Shown: positions 16,626-25,299 of the stretch, one piece after another
Layout of the letters: every line of letters starts with the position of its first letter
Numbering within the stretch: the first letter of the stretch is position 1
Source: Paenibacillus stellifer
GTDB lineage: Bacteria > Bacillota > Bacilli > Paenibacillales > Paenibacillaceae
Reading direction: 5' to 3'
DNA: 64,000 bases
NCBI RefSeq assembly: GCF_000758685.1
Contig: NZ_CP009286.1
Location: 402,501-466,500, forward strand
Program-made: the position numbers and the translations under genes
Notes under the pieces: generated by a model
Seen by the model: the letters and a program-made list of their open reading frames with translations, nothing else
The model's database searches: none
What the model was told of the DNA's origin: nothing

Positions 16626-18222
16626 GATTGTCGATCATCTGTCGGTGCAGGTCACCGAAACCGCTAATCCTTTCTCGCTTCCTGTATCCGCTCTCTTCTC
16701 CATGGCCGCCCGCATTAACAAAAAGCGCAGCTTTCTGTTCGTCAGCAAGGTGCTCGGCAAGCATATTCCAGTTGACCCCTATACACCGCTGCTGACGGGA
16801 GCCGCGCTCGGCCTGCTGCTGTACCGCCGGCAGTGGGAGCGCCTGAAGGAGGTGGAGGCGGCCCAAATGCAGGGAAGCTTGTATGCGGCGGAAGCGGCCT
16901 CCGGGCAAGAGCAGGCGGGCGGGCAAGCCGAGCTAGCCGGGCAAGCAGGGGATGCCGGGAATGCCCGGAATGCCGGGGAGGCGAGCGCTGAAGCTCCGGG
17001 ACCGGCAACCGACCATATCCATCCCGGCGTCACGCTCGGCGAGGCGGAAGAGCGGCTGGCAGAAGCGGCCCGGCTGCTGGAGACGGCGGTCCGGGGCTTG
17101 TCGCAGCCGGAGTTTGCGCGGGAGGCTTACACCGAGTTAGCCGGTGCGAAGCTCGTTCTGCCGGAGCCCGTTCTGTTCATCGGCTACGCGGAGACCGCGA
17201 CTGCGCTTGGCCACAGCATGTTCCGGCTGTTTCATGACGGCGCTGCTTACATTCATACGACGCGCGAGGATATTCCGGAGCTGTCTTCGGCGATCTCCTT
17301 CGAGGAAGAGCATTCCCACGCGGTCGACCATCTGTGCTACACGCTGGACCCGGAGCTGTTGTCCGGCGGCGAGCCTGTAGTTCTGGTCGATGACGAAATT
17401 ACGACTGGTAACACGGTCGTCAACACGATCCGGGATATGCAGTCCAAATTTCCGCGAAGCGACTATGTGGTGGCTTCGATTTTGGACTGGCGCACAGGGG
17501 CGAACCGGGAAGCCTACGCCGCTCTTGAGCAGGAGCTGGGAATTCGCATAGCTTCCCTCTGTCTGCTGGAGGGAAGCATCGAAGTGAGCGGAACGCCTCT
17601 GCTGGAGGCGTCAGCAGCACCGTCCGCCGCACACGGCGCAGCGGGCGAAGCTACCGGAAGTGCAAGAAGAGCGTCGGCTCCGGTCAACCTGTCCCTGCTG
17701 CAGGACGGCATGGACCGCCTTCCTGTCTCTTCGCGTGATTCACTCGGCGAAATCAATGCCGCGCCCTATATCCGCGGCTCAGGGCGGTTCGGCATCCGTT
17801 CCGGCGACAATGAGGAGCTGGATCTGGCCGCTTCCGCCGTTGCCATGCGGCTTCAGGCGCTAAGAGAAGGCGGCCCTGCCCTGGTTCTGGGCACGGGGGA
17901 ATTCATGTATTTGCCGATGCGGATTGCGGCTGCTATGGGCGAAGGAGTGTCCTATCAGTCGACGACCCGCAGTCCGATTTATCCGGTGGACAAACCGGGA
18001 TACGGGGTGGCCAGCGCGGAAGCGTATCCGTCGGCGGGCGATCCCGGAATCATCAATTATTTGTATAATATTGCGCCGGATCAATACGACGATATCTTCG
18101 TGCTGTTGGAGCGGGAAGTGCCGATTCCCCGCATCCAGCCTATGCTGGATGTGCTGGACAAGCTGGCCGGACGCAGAGTTCATGTCATTATGCTGGGCGG
18201 CGGCCCGGGGAAGGAGGAGTAG
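16570..18222 (+). CDS. Phosphoribosyltransferase-TRSP domain protein of the Ter biosynthetic block
   Basis: A 550-residue protein. An N-terminal PRTase fold carries the PRPP-binding loop VVLVDDEITTGNTVVNTI (about residues 268-285). The C-terminal TRSP region includes LVLGTGEFMYLPMRIA and SPIYPVDKPGYGVASAE. It should transfer or remove a ribosyl phosphate in a nucleoside-like metabolite, as proposed for these clusters from comparative genomics. Two low-complexity Ala/Gly-rich insertions interrupt it (about 95-145 and 345-370) and look like linker expansions. It overlaps the upstream gene by 56 bases and nearly abuts the downstream one. Confidence 0.82.
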   Translation: MKNSIFPDYCPNTPTHTFKIVDHLSVQVTETANPFSLPVSALFSMAARINKKRSFLFVSKVLGKHIPVDPYTPLLTGAALGLLLYRRQWERLKEVEAAQMQGSLYAAEAASGQEQAGGQAELAGQAGDAGNARNAGEASAEAPGPATDHIHPGVTLGEAEERLAEAARLLETAVRGLSQPEFAREAYTELAGAKLVLPEPVLFIGYAETATALGHSMFRLFHDGAAYIHTTREDIPELSSAISFEEEHSHAVDHLCYTLDPELLSGGEPVVLVDDEITTGNTVVNTIRDMQSKFPRSDYVVASILDWRTGANREAYAALEQELGIRIASLCLLEGSIEVSGTPLLEASAAPSAAHGAAGEATGSARRASAPVNLSLLQDGMDRLPVSSRDSLGEINAAPYIRGSGRFGIRSGDNEELDLAASAVAMRLQALREGGPALVLGTGEFMYLPMRIAAAMGEGVSYQSTTRSPIYPVDKPGYGVASAEAYPSAGDPGIINYLYNIAPDQYDDIFVLLEREVPIPRIQPMLDVLDKLAGRRVHVIMLGGGPGKEE

Positions 18223-18224
18223 TG

Positions 18225-19376
18225 ATGAAGGAGACGGAGAGAGCGGAATGGATGGAGAGAATGATCGCGCCGCCGGTTCCGCTGGGCAGCTATCACCCGG
18301 GGGATGTTACCTTTCTGCTGAAGGATCTCAGCGGAGCCGATCTGGAGCGCGGCACGTCGGAGCGTGAGACCGCCATCCAGTCAGGCGTGCATTACTCGGA
18401 AATGCTGCCGGTGGAATACCGGCCGACAGAGCCGTACATCCGCCTGTTCCATGAGACGCTGGACGAATCAGCGGCCCGCGTGGCGGAGGCTGCCGCCGCC
18501 GTTGCCGAGCTGATCTGGGCGCGGAAGGGGCCGGAGGCGGTTCTGGTATCGCTAGCGAGAGCCGGCACACCGATCGGCGTGCTGGTCAAGCGTTATCTTC
18601 TTCAGGCCTATGGGGCCGATCTCCCCCATTACAGCATTTCGATCATCCGGGGCAAGGGAATCGACGAGAATGCGCTGCTCTATATGCTGCAGCGGCACGG
18701 CCGGGAAGCCCGGCTCCAGTTCATAGACGGCTGGACGGGCAAGGGGGCGATCCGGCAGGTGCTGATTGAAGCATGCCGGAGCTTTGCAGCCCGGTACGGC
18801 ATCGCGCTTGATGACGATCTCGCGGTGCTGGCCGATCCTGGGCACTGCTCGGCTACGTTTGGAACGCGCGAGGATTATTTGATTCCGAGCGCTTGTCTGA
18901 ATTCGACCGTCTCGGGCCTGATGAGCCGGACTGTACTGCGGGACGACTTGATCGGACCCGGAGAGTTCCATGGAGCCAAGTTCTACGCGGAGTGGATGGA
19001 GGAGGATGTGTCGAATCTGTTCGTCGACAAGATCGCCTCCCATTTCGACTCCGTCGCCGAAGAAGGGCGCCGCAGGGCCGCCGCTATACTGGCATCACCG
19101 CCGCAGGTGACCTGGCAGGGGCTGGCGGATATCGAGGCCATCCGGGAACGGTACGGCATTGCCGACATCAACCTCGTCAAGCCCGGTGTGGGCGAGACGA
19201 CGCGCGTGCTGCTGCGCCGCGTGCCCTGGAAGATCCTCGTCGACCGGCCGGATAATCCGCATCTCCGCCATATCAGACTGCTGGCGGAAGACCGGGGCGT
19301 CCCGATCGAAGTCTTCCCGGGACTGACCTATTCCTGCTGCGGCTTGATCAAGCCGCTGAAAGGAGATGCGCCATGA
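18225..19376 (+). CDS. StiP-family protein with PELOTA-like C-terminal domain
   Basis: A 383-residue protein of the family annotated as cysteine protease StiP and earlier described as a PRTase-related domain. Recognisable blocks are GSYHPGDVTFLLKDL, VLVSLARAGTPIGVLVKR, HYSISIIRGKGID, FIDGWTGKGAI and a PELOTA-type RNA-binding-like C-terminus (about residues 300-378). Whether it is a protease or a PRTase-like enzyme cannot be decided here; the GWTGKGAI segment resembles a PRPP loop. Start: ATG 18225, seven bases after AAGGAGG. Its stop overlaps the start of the HAD gene (ATGA). Confidence 0.8.
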   Translation: MKETERAEWMERMIAPPVPLGSYHPGDVTFLLKDLSGADLERGTSERETAIQSGVHYSEMLPVEYRPTEPYIRLFHETLDESAARVAEAAAAVAELIWARKGPEAVLVSLARAGTPIGVLVKRYLLQAYGADLPHYSISIIRGKGIDENALLYMLQRHGREARLQFIDGWTGKGAIRQVLIEACRSFAARYGIALDDDLAVLADPGHCSATFGTREDYLIPSACLNSTVSGLMSRTVLRDDLIGPGEFHGAKFYAEWMEEDVSNLFVDKIASHFDSVAEEGRRRAAAILASPPQVTWQGLADIEAIRERYGIADINLVKPGVGETTRVLLRRVPWKILVDRPDNPHLRHIRLLAEDRGVPIEVFPGLTYSCCGLIKPLKGDAP

Positions 19377-20473
19377 TCTATGTCAGCGATCTTGACCGCA
19401 CGCTGATCTACTCCCCGGCGGCGCTCGGCGTGCCGGAGAACACGCCGGGACTTCTCCCGGCGGAATCGGACGGCGGCCGGACCTTGTCCTATATATCCGC
19501 AGCCGCCCTGGAGGCGCTGAGCGGGCTGCCGCCGGAGGTGGTCTTCATTCCGGTGACAACACGCACCGTGGCCCAGTACCGGCGCATCGAGTTGTTCCAG
19601 GACCTTGTGATCCCGGAATACGCCGTGACAAGCAACGGCGGCACCATTCTGGTGAACGGCGCCGTTGATCAGGAATGGCGGGCCGGCATGGAAGCGAAGG
19701 TGAAGGCCGGGTCCGCCTCCGCTGCGGAAGTCAGAACGATTGTGCTTGAAGCGCTGCGGCAGGAATGGATCGCCAGCGAACGCTGGTGCGATGAATTCTT
19801 CTTCACTTTTGTAGTGCACCGTGACCTCATTCCGGCAGAGACGGCGCTCGCGCTGTCGGACAGGCTGTACGGTCTTGGCTGGCGGGTGTCGCTGCAGGGC
19901 CGCAAGCTGTATGCCGTTCCGGCAGCCGTCAGCAAGAGCGAGGCGGTGCTGCATATCAGCAGCAGGCTGGGCAGGCGCGTGATGGCGGCCTCCGGCGATT
20001 CGCTGCTGGACCGGAGTATGCTGGATATCGCCGACTGCGCCATCGTTCCGCCGCATGGCGAAATCTACGCCCAAGCCGCGCAGCGGGCTAATGCGGATGG
20101 CGCGAGTGGCGCAGGAGAGACGGTAGACGCGGGCAGCACAAGAGATGCAGGCGGCGCAAGAGGTACAGGCAGCGCAAAAGACGCTGCCAGCACCACGGGC
20201 ACGGGCGGAACAGGCGGCGCAAGAGGTACAGGCAGCGCAAAAGACGCTGCCAGCACCACGGGCACGGGCGGAACAGGCGGCGCAAGAGGTACAGGTCGCG
20301 CAAAAGACGCTGCCAGCACCACGGTCGCAGGTGGCACAGGCGATGTCCACCCCGGCGGCTACCGGTTTACAAACCAGTCCGGCGTGTTCGCCGCCGACGA
20401 AATTCTGTCGATGGTCCGGGAGTTCCATGAACGGAACCGAGCGGCCGCCGAAGCGGAAGCAGGTGCCTCATGA
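19373..20473 (+). CDS. HAD-family hydrolase of the Ter biosynthetic block, with internal repeats
   Basis: A 366-residue HAD phosphatase. The nucleophile motif DLDRTLIYS (Asp 6 and Asp 8) is at the N-terminus. VTTRT is the second motif, AVSKSEAVLHI the Lys motif, and ASGDSLLDRSMLDIAD the acidic motif. In the Ter cluster it probably dephosphorylates the pathway product. It contains three tandem copies of a 21-residue Gly/Thr/Ala-rich unit (about residues 260-322) between the catalytic domain and the C-terminal tail. Overlapping ATGA junctions on both sides show translational coupling. Confidence 0.85.
   Translation: MIYVSDLDRTLIYSPAALGVPENTPGLLPAESDGGRTLSYISAAALEALSGLPPEVVFIPVTTRTVAQYRRIELFQDLVIPEYAVTSNGGTILVNGAVDQEWRAGMEAKVKAGSASAAEVRTIVLEALRQEWIASERWCDEFFFTFVVHRDLIPAETALALSDRLYGLGWRVSLQGRKLYAVPAAVSKSEAVLHISSRLGRRVMAASGDSLLDRSMLDIADCAIVPPHGEIYAQAAQRANADGASGAGETVDAGSTRDAGGARGTGSAKDAASTTGTGGTGGARGTGSAKDAASTTGTGGTGGARGTGRAKDAASTTVAGGTGDVHPGGYRFTNQSGVFAADEILSMVREFHERNRAAAEAEAGAS
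20150..20338 (+). repeat. Three tandem 63-bp repeats inside the HAD gene
   Basis: Copies at 20150-20212, 20213-20275 and 20276-20338 keep the reading frame. The first two look identical; the third has a few changes (for example Ser to Arg). Each unit encodes GGARGTGSAKDAASTTGTGG plus Thr, a flexible linker. The near-identity points to recent slippage or unequal crossover. Confidence 0.92.
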
Positions 20474-21522
20474 AGCCCGTCCGCGTCTATTTTAACCGCT
20501 GGTTCTCGGTCGCCTATCACTATATGAATCTCATTCGCGAGAATCCGGATGGCGTGCCGTTCACGATTTATGCAACCCATCCCGATATTAATCATATGTC
20601 GCTTCAGGGGGCCGATATTGCCGAGACGGAGCCTGAACTCACAGGGCTGGCCTATGTGGAGTTCTGCCTGGATTTCTGCCGCAGGCACGCTATCGACGTG
20701 TTCATTCCCCGGCTGCACATGCTTGAGATTTCGCGGCATATCGCGCGGTTTGACGAGATCGGAACCAAGGTGCTGGTGTGCCGGGATACGGAGCTGCTGG
20801 AGAGCGTCATGCTCAAGGCCAGCTTTTACGAGCGCGTACGGGCAACCGGCATTATGCCGGTTCCCGAATACCGGATTGTCCGCAGCGCAGAAGCTTTCGG
20901 CGAAGCCTGCCGAGAGCTCGGGGACATGGGCTACCGCGTCTGCTTCAAGCCCAATGATTCCGAGGGCGGCCTCGGGTTCCGGATCATCGACAACAAGCGG
21001 GATCACCTTGCGGACCTGTTTGGCTACGTGACGCCCTACATTTCCCTGGAGGAGGCGCAGACGATTCTGGCGAAGGCGTCCTCCTTCCCCGATCTGATGG
21101 TGATGGAGTTGCTGGAGGGGGATGAATACAGCATTGACTGCCTGTCTGACGGAGAGGGCCGTCTGCTTGCAGCGGTTCCGCGCCGGAAGGCGGGCGGACG
21201 CCTGCGCTTGTTGGAACGGCATCCTGATTTCCTGGAGCTTGCGGCCCGGGTGGCGGAAACCTTCCGTTTTCCCTACAACTTTAATATCCAAATGAAGTAT
21301 AACCAAGAGACGGCGAAATTGCTGGAGATCAATCCCAGAATGTCAGGCGGGTTGCATCTGTCCTGTCTGTCCGGCATTAATTTCCCCTATTTGGCGGTAA
21401 AAAGCGCGCTCGGCGGCAAAGTTCCGGCGATGGAGCTGGAAGCCGATATTTTGGCAACCCATATCGAGCAGCCGGTGATTGTCCAGCGGCGGGAGTACCA
21501 GCTGCCGGAGCGATTCAATTGA
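20470..21522 (+). CDS. ATP-grasp ligase of the Ter biosynthetic block
   Basis: A 350-residue ATP-grasp protein, likely forming an amide or peptide-type bond with ATP to complete a nucleoside-like metabolite. Visible ATP-grasp elements: GYRVCFKPNDSEGGLGFRII (substrate/ATP loop), LMVMELLEGDEYSIDCL (nucleotide contact) and the magnesium site KLLEINPRMSGGLHLSCLSG. The start overlaps the HAD stop by four bases. It ends the five-gene block. Confidence 0.85.
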   Translation: MKPVRVYFNRWFSVAYHYMNLIRENPDGVPFTIYATHPDINHMSLQGADIAETEPELTGLAYVEFCLDFCRRHAIDVFIPRLHMLEISRHIARFDEIGTKVLVCRDTELLESVMLKASFYERVRATGIMPVPEYRIVRSAEAFGEACRELGDMGYRVCFKPNDSEGGLGFRIIDNKRDHLADLFGYVTPYISLEEAQTILAKASSFPDLMVMELLEGDEYSIDCLSDGEGRLLAAVPRRKAGGRLRLLERHPDFLELAARVAETFRFPYNFNIQMKYNQETAKLLEINPRMSGGLHLSCLSGINFPYLAVKSALGGKVPAMELEADILATHIEQPVIVQRREYQLPERFN

Positions 21523-21567
21523 CAGGAGCGCGCGGAAAATGTTACTTTTCTTCCAAAGAAGACAGGC

Positions 21568-21573
21568 TATAAT
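21568..21573 (+). promoter_or_regulatory. Possible internal promoter before the telA pair
   Basis: TATAAT at 21568-21573 lies 34 bases before the next gene. No good -35 hexamer is at 16-18 bases, so this is a weak call. Confidence 0.35.
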
Positions 21574-21606
21574 CCCCGGGGAAAGATGGCCTAAGAGGTG
21601 ACTACG

Positions 21607-22407
21607 ATGAAATCTCAAGCGAAAGTATTGGTATATGCAGGCATTGGCTACGCCGCGGCCGTGCTGACGAGCTCCATTCTGCCGGAAATGCTGTCCCTGC
21701 TGCTTCCCGTAGGAGGAGCGGCGCTAGGACTGATGGGCGGCGGAAGCCGGCGGAGCAATCTGCCGGCGGAAGTGCTGCCGGCCGGCCAGGAGACCGCAGC
21801 CTCACTGCCTTCCCGGCAAGGAGCGGGCGGCGCCGGAGGCAGCGGCGGCCTTCCGGGCGCCAGCGGGCGTCCCGGAGCTCCGGGCGGCGCAGCAGGCAGC
21901 CGCGGGCAGGCGGCGGCACCCCAGGCAAGCGCCTCCGGCTTCCAGGCGGCGCATCCCGCAGAGGAGCCCGGAAGCGGAGCACCTGGCCGCAGCGGCGGAG
22001 GAATCAACCCCGAATTCCTTCCCGTGGTCGAGTACCTCGGTATTCTGGAGGATATGATCATCTCCGAGGGCCAAAAGTACACGCTCGACAATGAAATCGT
22101 CGAGAAGTCGCTTGCGCTGTTCGCCCGTCTGCAGCGCGTCATTCCGCAGCTTCAGGAGCTGAACAGCGGCGAGATCAACCATACGATCCGCCGCCTCGTG
22201 CTGAAGGACCTGAACGCCGTGATCAACCCGTTCCTCAGGCTCAGCGGCGAAGCCAAAACGCGGAATCGCCGGATGCTGCTGAACGGTATCAAGGATATTG
22301 ATTCCAAAATTACCGAGATCGCTTCGACGATCGAACACAAGGATTTGATGGAACTGCAGAGCAAGGCGGAGCTGATTCACCAGCGCTATAACAGCGCCGA
22401 ATTATAG
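21607..22407 (+). CDS. Conserved unknown membrane-associated protein next to TelA
   Basis: A 266-residue protein of no named function. An N-terminal hydrophobic stretch (YAGIGYAAAVLTSSILPEMLSLLLPVGGAALGLMGG) can span or hairpin in the membrane. A Gly/Ala/Pro-rich low-complexity region follows (about 45-125, with a short collagen-like GLPGASGRPGAPG run), then a helical domain (about 135-266) rich in charged heptads. The gene pair with telA, 12 bases apart, suggests a protein that acts with TelA. Start: ATG 21607 after AAGAGGTGA. Confidence 0.65.
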   Translation: MKSQAKVLVYAGIGYAAAVLTSSILPEMLSLLLPVGGAALGLMGGGSRRSNLPAEVLPAGQETAASLPSRQGAGGAGGSGGLPGASGRPGAPGGAAGSRGQAAAPQASASGFQAAHPAEEPGSGAPGRSGGGINPEFLPVVEYLGILEDMIISEGQKYTLDNEIVEKSLALFARLQRVIPQLQELNSGEINHTIRRLVLKDLNAVINPFLRLSGEAKTRNRRMLLNGIKDIDSKITEIASTIEHKDLMELQSKAELIHQRYNSAEL

Positions 22408-22418
22408 GAGGGAAGAGC

Positions 22419-23516
22419 ATGTCCACACCGCTGATTCCACTGAAGAAGGAAGATGAAGACAAGGTTGTCCAGGAAGCCTCGCAGTTGATCGAGAGAGTTG
22501 CGAAGACCGACACCGTTCAATTGGACACGCTGATGGACGATATTGGCAAGCTGGGCGTCAAGACGCAGGAGAAGGCGGGGCAGACGCTGAAGCTGCTGGA
22601 CCGTCCGGTCAACGAGCTGATGAGCGGGAAGCGGACTGAAGTGTCGAACATGATTCTGAAGCTGCGGAATGAATGCGAGGATCTGCAGCAGAGCAAGAAT
22701 GTGAGCTTTTTCGGCAAAATGCTCCGCAAAAGCCCGCTCAAGAACTACGTCTACAAGTACCAGTCCGTCCGCACGAATATCGACGCCATCATCACCGGCC
22801 TCCGGGACGGCAGGGACACGCTGGAGGAGAGCATCGTCAACATGCGCCAGCTCAAGCGCACCTCCATGGATGAGATCTATAATCTCCAGACCAAAATCGC
22901 GTTCGGCAATCGGCTGAAGGAGATGTTCGATGCCGAAATCGCCAAGCCGGAGAACGAGTACCGTAAGACTTATCTGGAGAGAGGCCTGCGCAAGGTCGTG
23001 ACGCGCATCCAATCGATGACCGAAATGATCATGCTGTACAACCAGGCGATCGCTGCCACGGACATCATCAACGACAACAACGACAAGCTGATCGACTCCG
23101 TGAACAATGCGATCGACAAGACCTCGAATCTCATCACGGTCTCGGCCATGATCGCCATGTCGCTGGCGGACCAGGAGAATGTCATCTCCGCCGTCGAGGC
23201 GACCAACAAGACGATCGAGGACCAGTTCAAGGAGAACGCGCGGCTGCTGCGTACGACGACGGAGAAGACGACCGAGCTTCTGGCCAAGCCGTCCATGTCC
23301 ATGGAGGCCGTCAATCAGGCGATCGGCGATCTGATGTCCGCCCTCGATACGTCGGAGCAGTCCAACCGCCGCATCATCGAGAGCTGCCAGGATTACACGA
23401 CCAAGATGACCGCGATCAATACGCAGCTCGGCAACCGTCTCGGGCAGGGCGAGCAGAACCGTCCCCAGGCGCTGAATCAGGATGCGGACAGCGGGCTCGG
23501 CAGCTTTTTGAACTGA
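22419..23516 (+). CDS. telA: TelA-family toxic anion resistance protein
   Basis: A 365-residue, almost entirely helical protein of the TelA/KlaA family (YceH in B. subtilis), associated with tellurite and other stress resistance. Family features visible are the central block LLRKSPLKNYVYKYQSVRTNID-like region (residues about 100-125), LETIV-like ESIVNMRQLK, and the C-terminal ISAVEATNKTIEDQFKENARLL. The protein has no signal peptide and is predicted cytosolic. AGGAGGGAAG precedes the start. It closes the main Ter cluster, parallel to the yceC-yceH order of B. subtilis. Confidence 0.9.
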   Translation: MSTPLIPLKKEDEDKVVQEASQLIERVAKTDTVQLDTLMDDIGKLGVKTQEKAGQTLKLLDRPVNELMSGKRTEVSNMILKLRNECEDLQQSKNVSFFGKMLRKSPLKNYVYKYQSVRTNIDAIITGLRDGRDTLEESIVNMRQLKRTSMDEIYNLQTKIAFGNRLKEMFDAEIAKPENEYRKTYLERGLRKVVTRIQSMTEMIMLYNQAIAATDIINDNNDKLIDSVNNAIDKTSNLITVSAMIAMSLADQENVISAVEATNKTIEDQFKENARLLRTTTEKTTELLAKPSMSMEAVNQAIGDLMSALDTSEQSNRRIIESCQDYTTKMTAINTQLGNRLGQGEQNRPQALNQDADSGLGSFLN

Positions 23517-23620
23517 CCGGCCAGACTTTTATGCCAGAATACGGCATCCATCATAATCCTCCTTTCCCGTTCATACACTGCGACATGGCGCGCGGCGATG
23601 CGGAGAGGAGGATTTTTATT

Positions 23621-23710
23621 ATGATCCTGGGCGGTCTGATCCTGGTGCTGATTGTGGTGGCCAGCAGCGAGAAGGCGGAAGGGATTGCCGCACTGAACGA
23701 CGACGAGTGA
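23621..23710 (+). CDS. 29-residue single-helix microprotein
   Basis: An ATG at 23621 with GGAGAGGAGG about nine bases upstream opens 30 codons. Translation: MILGGLILVLIVVASSEKAEG followed by IAALNDDE. Residues 2-14 form a hydrophobic helix long enough to insert in the membrane; the tail is acidic. It sits 104 bases after telA and 102 bases before the FNT gene. The ribosome site and the charge pattern argue for a real membrane microprotein, but there is no family match I know. Confidence 0.5.
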   Translation: MILGGLILVLIVVASSEKAEGIAALNDDE

Positions 23711-23812
23711 GCGAACCGGCCGGATAACGAACCTCCGAAGGATGCTGATTCAAGCGATTTCTTACGGGTTATTGGGAATAATAAGCTAAAAATCCCATCC
23801 TGCGGAGGAACT

Positions 23813-24604
23813 ATGGAAAACGAAGCGCTGCTTAAAGTCGAGCAACTTGCTCTAAAGAAGCAAAAGATCTACCGAAACAGCATTTTTCGCTATATCGCCC
23901 GCGCCATGCTGGCCAGTATGTTCATCGGATTCGGCGTTATCGTCGCATTCAAGACGGGCAACTTCTTCTTCATGGAGCAGTCTCCGCTCACGTATCCGAT
24001 GGCTGCCGTCACCTTCGGCGCTGCCATCATTCTGATCTCCTACGGCGGAGGGGATCTATTCACCGGCGACACGTTCTACTACACCTATACGGCCCTGCGC
24101 CGGAAAATGCGGTGGACCGATGTCGGGCGAATGTGGGTGCTGAGCTATATCGGCAATATTTTGGGCGCGGGGGCTTTCGCACTGCTCATTTATTTGACCG
24201 GGTTGTTCGATGCCTCGAATGTGAACGGCTTCCTGCTGAGCGTCGTGGAGCACAAAATGGAAGCTCCCGCTTTCGAACTCTTCTGGCGGGCTATCCTCTG
24301 TAACTGGCTCGTCTGCCTGGCCTTCTTCGTCCCCATGTCCATGAAGACCGACGGGGCCAAAATGTTCGCCATGGTGCTGTTCGTCTTCTGCTTCTTCATT
24401 TCCGGCTACGAGCACAGCATCGCCAACATGTGTACCTTTGCCATCGCGCTTGTGCTGAACCATCCGGGCACGATCTCCTGGGGAGGCGTGTTTCATAATC
24501 TGATCCCGGTTACCTTCGGCAATCTCATCGGCGGCGGCGTGCTGATGGGCGTCATGTATTATTATGTGAACAAGCCGTTTCTGGATACGGAAGATCATGC
24601 TTAA
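23813..24604 (+). CDS. Formate/nitrite transporter (FNT) family channel
   Basis: A 263-residue inner-membrane protein of the FocA/NirC family with six hydrophobic helices. Signature elements: SMFIGFGVIVAFKTG (helix 1), GGGDLFTGDTFYYTY (in place of the usual GNLFTGN loop), NWLVCLAFFVPMS and SIANMCTFAIALV with the second half-helix region. Family members pass formate, nitrite or hydrosulfide as weak acids; the substrate here is not determined, and an adjacent rhodanese makes a sulfur anion worth considering. GGAGG precedes the start. Confidence 0.85.
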   Translation: MENEALLKVEQLALKKQKIYRNSIFRYIARAMLASMFIGFGVIVAFKTGNFFFMEQSPLTYPMAAVTFGAAIILISYGGGDLFTGDTFYYTYTALRRKMRWTDVGRMWVLSYIGNILGAGAFALLIYLTGLFDASNVNGFLLSVVEHKMEAPAFELFWRAILCNWLVCLAFFVPMSMKTDGAKMFAMVLFVFCFFISGYEHSIANMCTFAIALVLNHPGTISWGGVFHNLIPVTFGNLIGGGVLMGVMYYYVNKPFLDTEDHA

Positions 24605-24657
24605 GTATTCGACTGTCTGGCTCTGGGGGCATATGCTCCACTGATTGGATTCTTGTG

Positions 24658-24706
24658 AAAAAAAGACCCTCCCGCCGCTCGGAGAAGCGGCGGCCGAGGG
24701 TCTTTT
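24658..24706. terminator. Bidirectional terminator between FNT gene and rhodanese gene
   Basis: AAAAAAAGACCCTC and GAGGGTCTTTT flank CGCCGCT/AGCGGCG arms around a short loop. The structure serves both converging genes. Confidence 0.88.
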
Positions 24707-24760
24707 GGCGCTGCGGCTGCACAGGGATGGACGGGGAAGCATAACCGAAGCGAATGCCGG

Positions 24761-25219
24761 TTAACGTTCCGGCCAGGCCGGCATCCGGTAATAGAGCGGC
24801 GCCTCCCCGCGAAGCGTTCCTTCCAGCGGGCCGCCCTCCTTCCGCCAATATTCGATGCCGCCAAGCATCTCCTTGACGGCGTACCCCTGGCGGGCCAGCC
24901 TTGCCGCCGCTTTGCTCGCTCCGTTGCAGGCGGGGCCCCAGCAGTACAGCACCAGCGTCCGACCGCGGGGAAGCCTCTCTTCATCGCCGGGATGCAGCCG
25001 GCCGGAAGGAATGGATACCGCGCCGGGCAGATGCGCCTCCTCGAATGAGCGGGCGTCGCGGACATCGACCAGGATGAAGTCCGCGAGGCCTTCGCGGAGA
25101 TCGTATGCAACATCGGCGACATCGGTCTCGAAGGCTTCCTTGGCGGCGAAGTGGGCCGCCGCTTCTGCGGGGCCGGCGGCAGGAACCGCCAATACCTGGC
25201 TTTTGGGTCGTACGTTCAT
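24761..25219 (-). CDS. Rhodanese-like domain protein
   Basis: A 152-residue single rhodanese domain. Residues about 45-140 carry FILVDVRDARSFEEAHLPGAVSIPSG and the active-site loop LVLYCWGPACNGASKAAARLA with the presumed persulfide Cys (CWGPACNG, one of the two Cys). Likely roles are sulfur transfer or thiosulfate/cyanide handling. It diverges from the LysR gene, with an inverted repeat in the shared intergenic region, so it is a likely target of that regulator. Confidence 0.85.
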   Translation of the reverse strand: MNVRPKSQVLAVPAAGPAEAAAHFAAKEAFETDVADVAYDLREGLADFILVDVRDARSFEEAHLPGAVSIPSGRLHPGDEERLPRGRTLVLYCWGPACNGASKAAARLARQGYAVKEMLGGIEYWRKEGGPLEGTLRGEAPLYYRMPAWPER

Positions 25220-25299
25220 GATAATTCCTCCTCATGATTTGTTTTTTGGACGGAAGTTGTGTCTTCTCCGTTATTGTAGCTTGAAAGAGATATTGCCGT

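Noticed and set aside
19328..20428. Minus-strand frame with Cys-rich repeats (CATCTSCAACSARARGAGS type)
   Set aside because: The repeats are the reverse of the Gly/Thr linker repeats in the HAD gene; the plus strand has the catalytic motifs and coupled ATGA junctions.
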